This document shows positions 1 to 5,856 of a stretch of DNA of 9,371 bases, piece by piece. Under the pieces are notes generated by a model. It made no database searches. It was not told where the DNA came from and worked only from the letters and a program-made list of their open reading frames with translations. This DNA comes from Bryobacterales bacterium (GTDB lineage: Bacteria; Acidobacteriota; Terriglobia; Bryobacterales; Bryobacteraceae): assembly GCA_003139735.1 (NCBI GenBank), contig PLGA01000101.1:1-9371 (forward strand), in the 5' to 3' direction. The number at the start of each line of letters is the position of its first letter. The stretch's first letter is position 1. Made by a program: the position numbers and the translations under genes.

Positions 1-800
1 AGCGAGAGAATGTCGATGGCGTTGTGGTGGAAAATGGGGACCACCCGGAACGCCTCCTGCGTCCGCAGGAACTCGAAGTACACATAGGGGATCATTTCGC
101 CGGGAAGATCGCCCTGGCGCTCCACTCCCAGGATGCGGTTCTCCAGGTCCACCAGGCGGCAGCTTTCCAGGCGCAGCTTCCACAAACGCCGCGCGCCGAA
201 AAGCAGGTCCAGATGCTCCAGGCGGTCGAACGGCGTGCGTGCCCGCGCCATGCGGAAGCGGGTCTCAAGCAGCGGCTGGTCGTAGGACTTGCCGTTGTAG
301 GTGATGAGGACGTCGAACCGCGCCAGGTACTCGGCCAGCCTCGAAAGCTGAGACGCCTCCTCGCCGAAATCGCGCATGAAAAACTGGCGCAGCCGGAATC
401 CCTCCGGCTCAATAGAACCCACGCCGACGAGAAAAGCATACGTGCCGGCGCCGCCGGCCAGTCCCGTGGTCTCCGTGTCCAGGAAGGCCCATTTGGCGGG
501 GTGCGAGTGTGCGATGGCCCCCGCCGAGAGTTGGTCGAGAAGGTCTTCCGGCAATTCCGCCAGCGCCGAGATGTCCATGCTGCCGTGGCGGCGATGGCGC
601 TCCCACAGCCGCTCGGTTTCGAAGTGCTCGCCGTGCGGCGTATGGACCACCTCGCCGGACATGAGCCGCTCGATGAAAACGCGGGACGGCTGGGGCAGCT
701 TCCGCGGCGGAGAAGCTTCGGGCGCACCGCTTTCCCATTTGCGGTCGATGCGCGCCATGCGGCGCCGCAGCTCGGCGAGTTGTTCCTGGATCTCCTCCAC
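1..800 (-). CDS. RNase H-fold exonuclease-like protein (YprB / RNase_H_2 type), 3' end missing
   Basis: The minus strand reads open from a GTG at 800 to the left edge, giving 266 residues with no stop, so the C-terminus lies outside. The core is an RNase H-like exonuclease fold. FLDTETTGLAGG (about 106-117, acidic D108 and E110) is the first metal-binding motif, TYNGKSYDQPLLETRF (167-182) carries D174, and FHHNAIDILS (257-266) carries the last conserved H/N/D cluster. Residues 1-80 are a charged N-terminal extension. I chose GTG 800 because AAAAGG lies 6 nt upstream and an in-frame stop at 819-821 leaves little room; ATG at 758 (residue 15) is an alternative. Members are usually annotated as ribonuclease H-like domain proteins, sometimes beside helicases. 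The true substrate is unknown, and I infer DNA or RNA 3'-end trimming from the fold only. It is transcribed divergently from galU. Confidence 0.85.
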   Translation of the reverse strand, partial: MEEIQEQLAELRRRMARIDRKWESGAPEASPPRKLPQPSRVFIERLMSGEVVHTPHGEHFETERLWERHRRHGSMDISALAELPEDLLDQLSAGAIAHSHPAKWAFLDTETTGLAGGAGTYAFLVGVGSIEPEGFRLRQFFMRDFGEEASQLSRLAEYLARFDVLITYNGKSYDQPLLETRFRMARARTPFDRLEHLDLLFGARRLWKLRLESCRLVDLENRILGVERQGDLPGEMIPYVYFEFLRTQEAFRVVPIFHHNAIDILS

Positions 801-820
801 GCTTCGCCTTTTCTTTGCCT

Positions 821-850
821 ACTATAGCCCTTCGGAGGCGCCCGTTTCAA
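821..850 (-). promoter_or_regulatory. Promoter of the RNase H-fold gene
   Basis: On the minus strand, TTGAAA (850-845) and TATAGT (826-821) are separated by 18 bases, a good sigma-70-type match. Predicted transcription would start near 814, giving a leader of about 14 nt that just includes the AAAAGG ribosome site before GTG 800. The -35 hexamer lies 5 bases from the opposing galU -10. Confidence 0.55.
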
Positions 851-852
851 GT

Positions 853-861
853 TGCTATATT
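853..861 (+). promoter_or_regulatory. Extended -10 of galU
   Basis: TGCTATATT is an extended -10 (TGn plus TATATT at 856-861). No convincing -35 is seen; the best is TTCGGA at 831-836, with a 19-base spacer. The -10 ends 6 bases before GTG 868, so initiation at the usual distance would give a leaderless mRNA starting at or near the start codon. This fits the absence of a proper Shine-Dalgarno sequence. Confidence 0.45.
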
Positions 862-867
862 CAGAGA

Positions 868-1764
868 GTGATTGAAAGCGCAGTGATTCCCGTCGCGGGG
901 TTTGGGACTCGGCTTCTGCCAGCCACCAAGTCGCAGCCCAAGGAGATGCTGCCCGTCGCGCGAAAGCCCATCGTGCAGTACGTGGTGGAAGAGCTGGTTT
1001 CAAACGGCGTCCAGCAGATTCTTTTCGTCACCGGCCGCAACAAGACATCCATCGAGAATCATTTCGACCACGACCCGGAACTGGTCCGGACGCTGGCGGA
1101 AGGGCACAAGGAAGACCTCTTGAAAGAGCTGGATTTCGAGGCTCTCAAGGCCAAGTTCTTCTATACGCGCCAGCGCATGCAGAAGGGCCTGGGCGACGCC
1201 GTGCTCTGCGCCGAGAGCTTCGCCGGGGAGAAGCCCTTCGTGGTGGCGCTGGGCGATTCCATTCTGGGCCTGAACGCGCTTTCGCGGGCGGTGGCCCGCA
1301 TGGCGGATGTGTTCGACGCGCGGCGCGCCAGTTGCGTGATCGCGGTGGAAGAAGTGCCTCCGGAAGAGACGCGGCACTATGGCATCGTGCAACCCGCCGA
1401 CGGCGCGGGGGACGTATTCCGCATCGCCAACCTGGTGGAAAAGCCCGACCCCAGCAACGCGCCCAGCAATCTGGCCATCGCGGGACGCTACATTTTCTCG
1501 CCCGTGATTTTCGACATGATCCGCCGGGTGCGGCCGGACCGGCGCGGCGAAATCCAGCTCACCGACGCCATCCAGCTCCTGTGCGAGGAAGGCCGCCGGG
1601 TGGTGGCGGTCAAGCTGACGGCCGGCGAGAAGCGCTACGATATCGGCAACTTCCCCAGCTATTTTGAGACCTTTGTGGAATTCGCGCTCGCCGACCCGGC
1701 GTATGGCGCGGGTTTCCGCTGCGCTCTGGAGCGCCTGCTGGCGAAAAACGCCGCAACCGTGTGA
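868..1764 (+). CDS. galU: UTP--glucose-1-phosphate uridylyltransferase
   Basis: This enzyme joins UTP and glucose-1-phosphate to give UDP-glucose and pyrophosphate in the cytoplasm, feeding envelope polysaccharide and glycolipid synthesis. The 298-residue length is normal for bacterial GalU. The N-terminal nucleotide-binding signature GFGTRLLPATKSQPKEMLP (11-29) is intact. Next come QKGLGDAVLCA (105-115), ALGDSIL (127-133), LVEKP (189-193), GRYIFSP (206-212), GEIQLTDAI (227-235) and KRYDIGNFPSYFETFVEFAL (255-274), in the family order. Most GalU proteins have GLGH where this one has GLGD, a small deviation. GTG 868 gives MIESAVIPVAGFGTR, matching typical family N-termini; GTG 883 would cut into the first strand. 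There is no clear ribosome site, and a leaderless transcript is likely. The stop overlaps the next gene (GTGA), so the two are probably translationally coupled. Confidence 0.95.
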   Translation: MIESAVIPVAGFGTRLLPATKSQPKEMLPVARKPIVQYVVEELVSNGVQQILFVTGRNKTSIENHFDHDPELVRTLAEGHKEDLLKELDFEALKAKFFYTRQRMQKGLGDAVLCAESFAGEKPFVVALGDSILGLNALSRAVARMADVFDARRASCVIAVEEVPPEETRHYGIVQPADGAGDVFRIANLVEKPDPSNAPSNLAIAGRYIFSPVIFDMIRRVRPDRRGEIQLTDAIQLLCEEGRRVVAVKLTAGEKRYDIGNFPSYFETFVEFALADPAYGAGFRCALERLLAKNAATV

Positions 1765-3233
1765 GGGAAAAACGGCTGTTCTTTCCGCTGCTGTTCGCGC
1801 TGCTTCTGGCATCGCGGATGTGCCACACCGGCATTCTATGGGAGAGCGATGGCTATCCCATGGCGGCGGCCGTCCAGATGCTCTTCGGCAAGACCCTCTA
1901 CCGCGCCATCTGGTTCGATAAACCGCCGCTCTTGCCGCTCTTCTACGTGTTGACCGGCGCGCATCCGGGGTGGGCGCTCCGCCTGGAAGACGCGCTGTAC
2001 GCCCTTCTGTGCTGCTCCATTGTCTACCGGTTCGGGCGCGATCTGTGGTCGCGCCGCGAAGGCCTTTGGGCCGCCGGGTTGATGGGGTTCTATCTGGTTT
2101 TTTACGTGCCGTCGGCCGTGATACCCGTGGCTTCGGATCTCCTGATGCTGGCGCCGCACGCGGCGGCCGTGTGGATGGCCTTCCGGCGGCGCCCGTTCTG
2201 GAGCGGCGCGCTGGCGGCGGTGGCTTTCTGGATCAGCCCCAAGGGAGTATTCGTGGCGGCGGCCTGCGCGCTCTGGGATCCGGCGGGCATCCCTCTCATG
2301 GCCGTGGGGTGGATTGCGGTGAGCGGACCGGCGGTGGCGTGGCTGTGGAGTTGCGGCGCATTGGCGCCCTATTGGCGCGAGGTGTGGCAGGTGGGGTTGT
2401 TCTACGCCGGAACGCCGCCCGCCGAGCCGGTCAAGAATGGGCTGCTGCGCACCCTCAATTGGATGGGATTCCATGCCGCCGCGTGGGTGGCGGCCGGGTG
2501 GTTCCTGATTCAGGAAGTTGGCAGACGAAAGCGCCTGCCCCACCCGTCCGCGGTTCCCCCGGCAGCAAGGTGGGGCAGACGCTTTCGTCTGCCACTCCAC
2601 GCGCACGGGAGCGGCCTCCGCTGGGCCGGGTGGGTCGTCATTTCCGCCGCCGGCGTGGCGGCCGGCCTGCGGTTCTTCCCGCGCTATTACTTCCTGCTGC
2701 TGCCCGTCCTCGCGCTGATGGCCGCGCGCGGCTTCACGCTGTTCGGCCCCGCCCGCGTCTTTGTCGCGGCGCTGCTGCTGATTCCGCTCGCGCGGTTCGG
2801 CCCCAGCTACGCGGCGGCGCTCGGCGGAGGGGCCTGGAGCGACACCGGAATGGATCGCGACAGCCGGGCGGCCGCGGCGCTGATCCGCCAGGCCGCCCGG
2901 CCCGGCGATACGCTCTTCGTTTGGGGATACCGGCCCGAGCTATACGCGTATACCCGTCTGCCCGCCGCCAGCATGTTCCTCGACTCGCAACCGCTCACCG
3001 GCGTCCCGGCCGACCGCTACCTGACCCCATACGCCCCGGCGGAGCAGGACGAAGGTCCGCGGAAAAACCGCGCCGAACTGGCGGCCACGCGGCCCGCCAT
3101 CGTCGCCATCACGGCCGTCGCCCTGAAGAATCCCCGCCTCGAAATCGCCCACTACCCGGAGTTGCAGGCGTGGTTCGCGCAATACCGCCAGGTGGCGCGC
3201 ACCCGCGACACCGTGATATTCCGGCTCCGGTAG
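1761..3233 (+). CDS. ArnT/PMT-like membrane glycosyltransferase (GT-C fold)
   Basis: A 490-residue multi-pass protein. The N-terminal region WESDGYPMAAAVQMLFGKTLY then WFDKPPLLPLFY (about 28-63) resembles the first periplasmic loop of the GT39/GT83 (PMT, ArnT) families, where acidic residues and a KPPL motif bind a polyprenyl-phosphate sugar. Hydrophobic segments occur through about residues 5-250 and again at about 285-355. The last 110 or so residues look soluble and periplasmic. The role is inferred to be transfer of a sugar from a lipid carrier to an envelope or protein acceptor; donor and acceptor cannot be read from sequence. The GTG start at 1761 overlaps the galU stop by 4 bases, indicating one operon. 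Residues 253-278 are encoded by an inserted-looking palindrome, rich in R, P and H, in a loop between membrane segments. An ungrouped membrane protein is the alternative. Confidence 0.75.
   Translation: MREKRLFFPLLFALLLASRMCHTGILWESDGYPMAAAVQMLFGKTLYRAIWFDKPPLLPLFYVLTGAHPGWALRLEDALYALLCCSIVYRFGRDLWSRREGLWAAGLMGFYLVFYVPSAVIPVASDLLMLAPHAAAVWMAFRRRPFWSGALAAVAFWISPKGVFVAAACALWDPAGIPLMAVGWIAVSGPAVAWLWSCGALAPYWREVWQVGLFYAGTPPAEPVKNGLLRTLNWMGFHAAAWVAAGWFLIQEVGRRKRLPHPSAVPPAARWGRRFRLPLHAHGSGLRWAGWVVISAAGVAAGLRFFPRYYFLLLPVLALMAARGFTLFGPARVFVAALLLIPLARFGPSYAAALGGGAWSDTGMDRDSRAAAALIRQAARPGDTLFVWGYRPELYAYTRLPAASMFLDSQPLTGVPADRYLTPYAPAEQDEGPRKNRAELAATRPAIVAITAVALKNPRLEIAHYPELQAWFAQYRQVARTRDTVIFRLR
2519..2594. 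repeat. 76-nt palindromic repeat element inside the glycosyltransferase gene
   Basis: Two 25-nt arms (2519-2543 and 2570-2594) are inverted copies matching at 24 of 25 positions, around a 26-nt centre. Arm ends read TGGCAGACGAAAGCG on the left and CGCTTTCGTCTGCCA on the right. The reading frame passes through without a stop and adds an Arg/Pro-rich stretch at residues 253-278. Such long perfect arms are unlikely by chance and resemble a dispersed REP/palindromic element that inserted while keeping the frame. No second copy is in this window. Confidence 0.8.
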
Positions 3234-3239
3234 CGCTGA

Positions 3240-3261
3240 GACGGTCCGTCCCTTGTATAAT
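3240..3261 (+). promoter_or_regulatory. groES promoter (-10) with small palindrome
   Basis: TATAAT at 3256-3261 is a perfect consensus -10, preceded by TTG. No good -35 is visible. A short palindrome, GACGG-T-CCGTC (3240-3250), lies just upstream of the -10 and could be an operator, although 5-bp arms are weak evidence. I see no CIRCE element (TTAGCACTC-N9-GAGTGCTAA), so HrcA control is not supported. Confidence 0.5.
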
Positions 3262-3278
3262 CGGTGGGGAGAATCATA

Positions 3279-3566
3279 ATGGATTTACGTCCGCTGCACG
3301 ACCACGTGATGGTGAGAAAGCTCGATGAAGGCGAACAGATTCGCGGTGGAATCATCATTCCGGATACCGCCAAGGAGAAGCCCCAACAGGCGGAAGTCAT
3401 CGCTGTGGGCAACGGCAAACTGCTCGAGACCGGGGAACGCGCGGCTCTCGACGTGAAGGCCGGCGACCGCATCCTGTTCGGCAAATATTCGGGAGCGGAA
3501 ACCAAAATCGAAGGCGAAGAATATTTAGTATTAAAGGAAGATGAGATCCTCGCGGTACTGGAATAG
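3279..3566 (+). CDS. groES: Co-chaperonin GroES (Hsp10)
   Basis: GroES forms the heptameric lid of the GroEL folding chamber in the cytoplasm. The 95-residue length is typical. [13 protein letters not shown] (2-14) is the usual first strand, [18 protein letters not shown] (27-44) contains the mobile loop with the hydrophobic III tripeptide that binds GroEL, and [33 protein letters not shown] is the family C-terminus. ATG 3279 has GGGGAGA 6 nt upstream; the in-frame GTG at 3264 would sit on that ribosome site and is rejected. Unusually, no groEL follows. The next gene is a periplasmic chaperone with a separate ribosome site, so this groES appears to be expressed from its own promoter, away from its partner. 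Confidence 0.95.
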   Translation: MDLRPLHDHVMVRKLDEGEQIRGGIIIPDTAKEKPQQAEVIAVGNGKLLETGERAALDVKAGDRILFGKYSGAETKIEGEEYLVLKEDEILAVLE

Positions 3567-3587
3567 AAGCCCAGCGCGAGTGGCCAG

Positions 3588-3603
3588 GGGCGCTGTGACG
3601 CCC
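3588..3603 (+). terminator. Weak hairpin after groES
   Basis: GGGCG (3588-3592) and CGCCC (3599-3603) can form a 5-bp stem with a 6-nt loop, 22 nt after the groES stop. No run of T follows, so this is at most a weak or Rho-type end, or an mRNA-stabilising stem. Confidence 0.2.
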
Positions 3604-3633
3604 GGTCGTTAATACCCTAACAGGAGTTGTTTC

Positions 3634-4170
3634 ATGTCTTTACGGACGGGGATCAGGCCCCTGGTGGTCTGTTCCGTATTGCTCTCCGTCGCCCCGGGCG
3701 CCTTCGCTCAAACGAAAGTGGCGGTCGTCAACCTGCAAGAAGCGGTCTTCGGAACGGCCGAGATCAAACAGGCCAACGTGGCGATGACGGCCAAGTACAA
3801 GGCGCGCGACGACGCACTTGAGGCGCTCAAGGCTCAGGGCGTCGCGGCGCAGAAGAAGTTGGACAACGGGCAGGATACCCTGTCGGATGAGCAACAGGCC
3901 GCTCTGGAGGCGCAAGTTGCGAAATTGCAGCGCGATGTGCAGCGCGAGGGCGAAGATCTCCAGGCCGATGTGCAAAAAGATCGGGACGATATTCTCTTAG
4001 GAGCTTCGGAAAAGATGAAGACGGTCGTCCAGAAAATCGCGGAGGAGCGCGGTTTCGACATTGTGGCGGAAGCCACGGTCTTGATTTACTTCAAGCCGGC
4101 CACGGACATTACCAAGGATGCCACCGTAGCGTACGATGTGGCCTACCCTGCCAAGCCCGCGGCCAAGTAG
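3634..4170 (+). CDS. OmpH/Skp-family periplasmic chaperone
   Basis: Skp-like proteins are trimeric periplasmic chaperones that hold unfolded outer-membrane proteins on the way to the BAM complex. This 178-residue protein has a signal peptide (LVVCSVLLSVAPGAFA, predicted cleavage after A25, before Q). The mature start TKVAVVNLQEAVFGTAEIKQAN matches the OmpH pattern of a first strand carrying the V-N-L-Q core. Residues about 55-130 are a long, charged, coiled-coil-like helical hairpin forming the tentacles. The C-terminal part (GFDIVAEATVLIYFKPATDITKDATVAYD) is the return strand and helix. AGGAG lies 7 nt upstream of ATG 3634. The protein is separated by 12 nt from the following hypothetical and probably co-transcribed with it. 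Family assignment is firm; the client set is inferred. Confidence 0.88.
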   Translation: MSLRTGIRPLVVCSVLLSVAPGAFAQTKVAVVNLQEAVFGTAEIKQANVAMTAKYKARDDALEALKAQGVAAQKKLDNGQDTLSDEQQAALEAQVAKLQRDVQREGEDLQADVQKDRDDILLGASEKMKTVVQKIAEERGFDIVAEATVLIYFKPATDITKDATVAYDVAYPAKPAAK

Positions 4171-4182
4171 AACAGGAGGAAC

Positions 4183-4695
4183 ATGACCGGCTATCTCGAC
4201 AACTACGGGGCCGGCGACGAAAAACGCGAACGGATTATCCACAGGGTCATACTGTGGACGGCCGTTACCCTGGCGCTCGCGGGGGTTTTGTATTTCGTCT
4301 TCCATTTCGTCGTCCCCAACCGCGGCGAGCAGGCCCAGGCGAGGAAGTTTTTCCAACTGCTGGCGGCTCACGATTATAAGCAGGCCTACGCCATGTGGGG
4401 CTGCACCGACGCCAAGCCGTGCCACGATTACACGTTCGCCATGTTTATGCAGGATTGGGGCCCCGCTGCCGCGCCCGTTACCACCTTCGACGTGCTGGAC
4501 GGCGAAACCTGCGGCACGGGCGTGATTATCGACGTGGATGCCGGCAAGGCGGGCGACAAGAAGCTCTGGGTGGATCGCAAGACTCAGGAGCTAGGCTCCC
4601 TCCCGCCGGGCTTCGACCAGTGCCCCCACACCAACCGCATTTACACCTTCGTCCGCGACCTGCGCTACCGCGCCCACGGCCGGACTTTCCAGTGA
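4183..4695 (+). CDS. Hypothetical single-TM protein with four cysteines
   Basis: I do not recognise a family with confidence. The 170-residue protein has a short charged N-terminus, one strong membrane segment (about 22-44, ILWTAVTLALAGVLYFVFHFVV) and a soluble domain predicted to lie outside the cytoplasm. That domain has the segment ARKFFQLLAAHDYKQAYAMW, resembling the N-terminal helix of small NTF2/DUF4878-like lipoprotein domains, followed by C74, C80, C110 and C147. Four cysteines in an exported domain suggest two disulfides, which is an inference. AGGAGG lies 5 nt upstream of ATG 4183, a strong ribosome site. It sits 12 nt after the Skp-like gene, so an envelope-related role is plausible but untested. 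Confidence 0.75.
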   Translation: MTGYLDNYGAGDEKRERIIHRVILWTAVTLALAGVLYFVFHFVVPNRGEQAQARKFFQLLAAHDYKQAYAMWGCTDAKPCHDYTFAMFMQDWGPAAAPVTTFDVLDGETCGTGVIIDVDAGKAGDKKLWVDRKTQELGSLPPGFDQCPHTNRIYTFVRDLRYRAHGRTFQ

Positions 4696-4715
4696 TTTTT
4701 GTTACCTGCTATACT
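4686..4715 (+). promoter_or_regulatory. Promoter of the RRM protein gene
   Basis: An extended -10, TGC-TATACT (hexamer 4710-4715), lies just after the preceding stop codon. TTTCCA at 4686-4691 is a possible -35 with an 18-base spacer. Transcription from about 4722 would give a leader of about 83 nt, long compared with the other promoters here. Confidence 0.5.
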
Positions 4716-4764
4716 AGGAAGCGGCTTTTGAAAGTCCCGCGAGAACTTGGCCGAAACCTGATGT

Positions 4765-4780
4765 CTGCCTCGTCTGGCAG
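4765..4780 (+). other. Hairpin in the RRM-gene 5' leader
   Basis: CTGCC (4765-4769) pairs with GGCAG (4776-4780) around a 6-nt loop. An upstream CCTG (4757-4760) could compete for the right arm (CAGG, 4778-4781), so two alternative folds are possible. Leaders of RRM and cold-shock genes are often structured and autoregulated, but nothing here proves that. Confidence 0.3.
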
Positions 4781-4804
4781 GAACAATCGAGAGACAAAGA
4801 AGCC

Positions 4805-5137
4805 ATGAAAAACATTTTCGTAGGTAATTTAGATTTTGCGGCCACCGAGGCCTCCCTGCGCACGCTTTTCGAGCCTCACGGGGCCGTGGAGCGGGTGAGT
4901 CTGGTGACCGACCGGGACACTGGCCGGTCCCGCGGCTTTGCTTTCGTCGAAATGACGGATGCGGCCGAGGCCGACCGGGCGATCGCGGCTCTGAACGGCG
5001 CCGATCTGGATGGTCGCGCGCTCAACGTCAATGAAGCCCGGCCCAAGCCGCAAGGCGGCGGCGGACGGGGGTTTGGCGGCGGCGGCTCGTCCCGCGGGGG
5101 TGGTCCCCCGAAGCAACGCCGCGAGCCTCGCTGGTAA
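4805..5137 (+). CDS. Glycine-rich RRM RNA-binding protein
   Basis: A single RNA recognition motif with a Gly-rich tail, 110 residues in total. RNP2 is IFVGNL (4-9) and RNP1 is RGFAFVEM (43-50), with the aromatic residues F5, F45 and F47 that stack on RNA bases intact. The fold ends at about residue 79 (ALNVNEARPK), and residues 84-110 are a GGGGRGFGGGGSSRGGG linker ending in a basic QRREPRW. The design matches the bacterial Rbp proteins known from cyanobacteria and many soil bacteria, several of which are cold-induced. The likely role is binding single-stranded RNA in the cytoplasm and influencing mRNA structure or stability. ATG 4805 is the natural start of the RRM; its ribosome site is weak (AAAGAAG). 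The gene has its own promoter and ends at a strong terminator. Confidence 0.92.
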   Translation: MKNIFVGNLDFAATEASLRTLFEPHGAVERVSLVTDRDTGRSRGFAFVEMTDAAEADRAIAALNGADLDGRALNVNEARPKPQGGGGRGFGGGGSSRGGGPPKQRREPRW

Positions 5138-5162
5138 GAGTCCTGGGTCGGACTACGGCGAC

Positions 5163-5190
5163 CGGCCGGGTGTGGCTCGGCCGCCTTTTT
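5163..5190 (+). terminator. Intrinsic terminator after the RRM gene
   Basis: CGGCCG (5163-5168) pairs with CGGCCG (5178-5183), extended by G-U and G-C pairs inward to a 5-nt loop. Two C residues and TTTTT (5186-5190) follow, the classic factor-independent pattern. It lies 25 nt past the RRM stop. The T-run abuts the GAGGAG ribosome site of the next gene, so readthrough would be needed for co-expression unless a promoter overlaps. Confidence 0.75.
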
Positions 5191-5203
5191 GAGGAGCCCC
5201 ATT

Positions 5204-5443
5204 ATGGCTACGCGTTCGCGTACATCGTTTCAGAAACGGCAGAAGGAAATCGCCCGCATGGAGAAGCAACGCGACAAGCTTGCCAGAAGAGCGCAACGCA
5301 AGTTGGCGCCACCGGGAAATCCCATGGGCGAAGAACTAGAGGGACTCGAGGGCATCGAGGGTATCGAGGGTATCGAGGGCGCCGAAGGCGCGCCTCAGGA
5401 ACCGGTTGACCCCACGGATGCACCCACTGCCGCGACCGGCTAA
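5204..5443 (+). CDS. Small basic protein with acidic repeat tail (uncharacterised)
   Basis: A 79-residue protein starting MATRSRTSFQKRQKEIARMEKQ. The first 36 residues are strongly basic and helical (Arg/Lys/Gln-rich), the style of small proteins that often sit near RNA-binding or ribosome genes in soil bacteria. The second half is acidic and holds six three-residue repeats (LEG LEG IEG IEG IEG AEG, residues 45-62), then a Pro/Thr/Ala tail. Opposite charge in the two halves suggests RNA or ribosome binding with a disordered tail, which is an inference. ATG 5204 has GAGGAG 7 nt upstream; a TTG at 5189 is rejected because it overlaps that site. No function is known to me. Confidence 0.72.
   Translation: MATRSRTSFQKRQKEIARMEKQRDKLARRAQRKLAPPGNPMGEELEGLEGIEGIEGIEGAEGAPQEPVDPTDAPTAATG
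5336..5389 (+). repeat. 9-nt tandem repeat, six units, in frame
   Basis: Six consecutive 9-nt units encode LEG, LEG, IEG, IEG, IEG and AEG. The middle units are nearly identical (ATCGAGGGT twice, then ATCGAGGGC). Unit length is a multiple of three, so copy-number change would keep the frame and alter only the tail length. Confidence 0.85.
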
Positions 5444-5479
5444 TGCCCCGCGGGGCGGCCACGGCGCACGGAGACGGTA

Positions 5480-5797
5480 ATGGAATTGCGGTACTTGGGT
5501 TTCGACCAGACGCAGAATACGCGCGCATACCGGTTTGAAGGCCTCACGAAGGGCGAACCGACTGTCCAATTCGTTGTCACCGCCGACCTGGACATGTTCT
5601 TAAGGCACCGCATCGGCATTCAGGAAGGCCCGGGGTTGTGCGCTCGTAAACTCGCTTCCGATGCGCAGACGCCCCACCCGGAGAACGTCGCGCTCACTAA
5701 CGACGACCTGCGTGCGATGGTGGACGCCCGCGCCGTGGCGGATGCCCGCAAGGCCGCGCTGCGCCGCAGCGGTCCCCGCCGCCGCCCCGCGCCGTAG
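5480..5797 (+). CDS. Small conserved-looking hypothetical protein
   Basis: A 105-residue protein beginning MELRYLGFDQTQNTRAYRFEG, followed by VQFVVTADLDMFLRHRIGIQEGPGLCARKLASD (about 29-61). It looks like a compact alpha/beta domain with a helical, basic, low-complexity end (AVADARKAALRRSGPRRRPAP). I do not recognise a named family. There is no signal peptide or membrane segment, so it is cytoplasmic, and one cysteine (C54) is present. GGAG lies 6 nt upstream of ATG 5480, a good ribosome site. It follows the small basic protein by 36 nt, a gap containing a perfect 12-nt GC palindrome (5445-5456), and is probably in the same transcript. Confidence 0.7.
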   Translation: MELRYLGFDQTQNTRAYRFEGLTKGEPTVQFVVTADLDMFLRHRIGIQEGPGLCARKLASDAQTPHPENVALTNDDLRAMVDARAVADARKAALRRSGPRRRPAP

Positions 5798-5803
5798 CCG
5801 CCC

Positions 5804-5825
5804 GGCGCGACGCCTGCCCCTTTTT
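5804..5825 (+). terminator. Weak terminator-like hairpin
   Basis: GGCG (5804-5807) and CGCC (5811-5814) form a 4-bp stem with a 3-nt loop, followed by TGCCCC and TTTTT (5821-5825). The 6-nt gap between stem and T-run makes it a poor intrinsic terminator, but its position just after the gene supports an end of transcription here. Confidence 0.3.
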
Positions 5826-5856
5826 AGCGATTGCATCCGCCGGGAGAATTGTACCT

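Noticed and set aside
24..827. A long plus-strand frame antisense to the RNase H-fold gene
   Set aside because: It is the complement of a convincing coding frame in high-GC DNA; no ribosome site and no family motifs.
92..1003. A long minus-strand frame of about 300 codons over the left end and the start of galU
   Set aside because: Its protein is Arg/Ser/Trp-rich with no recognisable motifs, it crosses the divergent promoter region, and a neighbouring minus frame encodes clear RNase H-fold motifs.
3234..3278. CIRCE or sigma-32 heat-shock control of groES
   Set aside because: The 9-base CIRCE arms are absent and the -10 is a plain TATAAT; only a weak 5-bp palindrome remains.
1970..3328. A 450-codon plus frame overlapping the glycosyltransferase and running into groES
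   Set aside because: Arg/Ala/Pro/Gly-rich shadow translation that runs over the stop of the true gene and the groES start.
5445..5456. Perfect 12-nt palindrome between the small basic protein and the next gene
   Set aside because: Short GC-only palindromes are common in DNA of this composition, and there is no loop or T-run, so no role is claimed.
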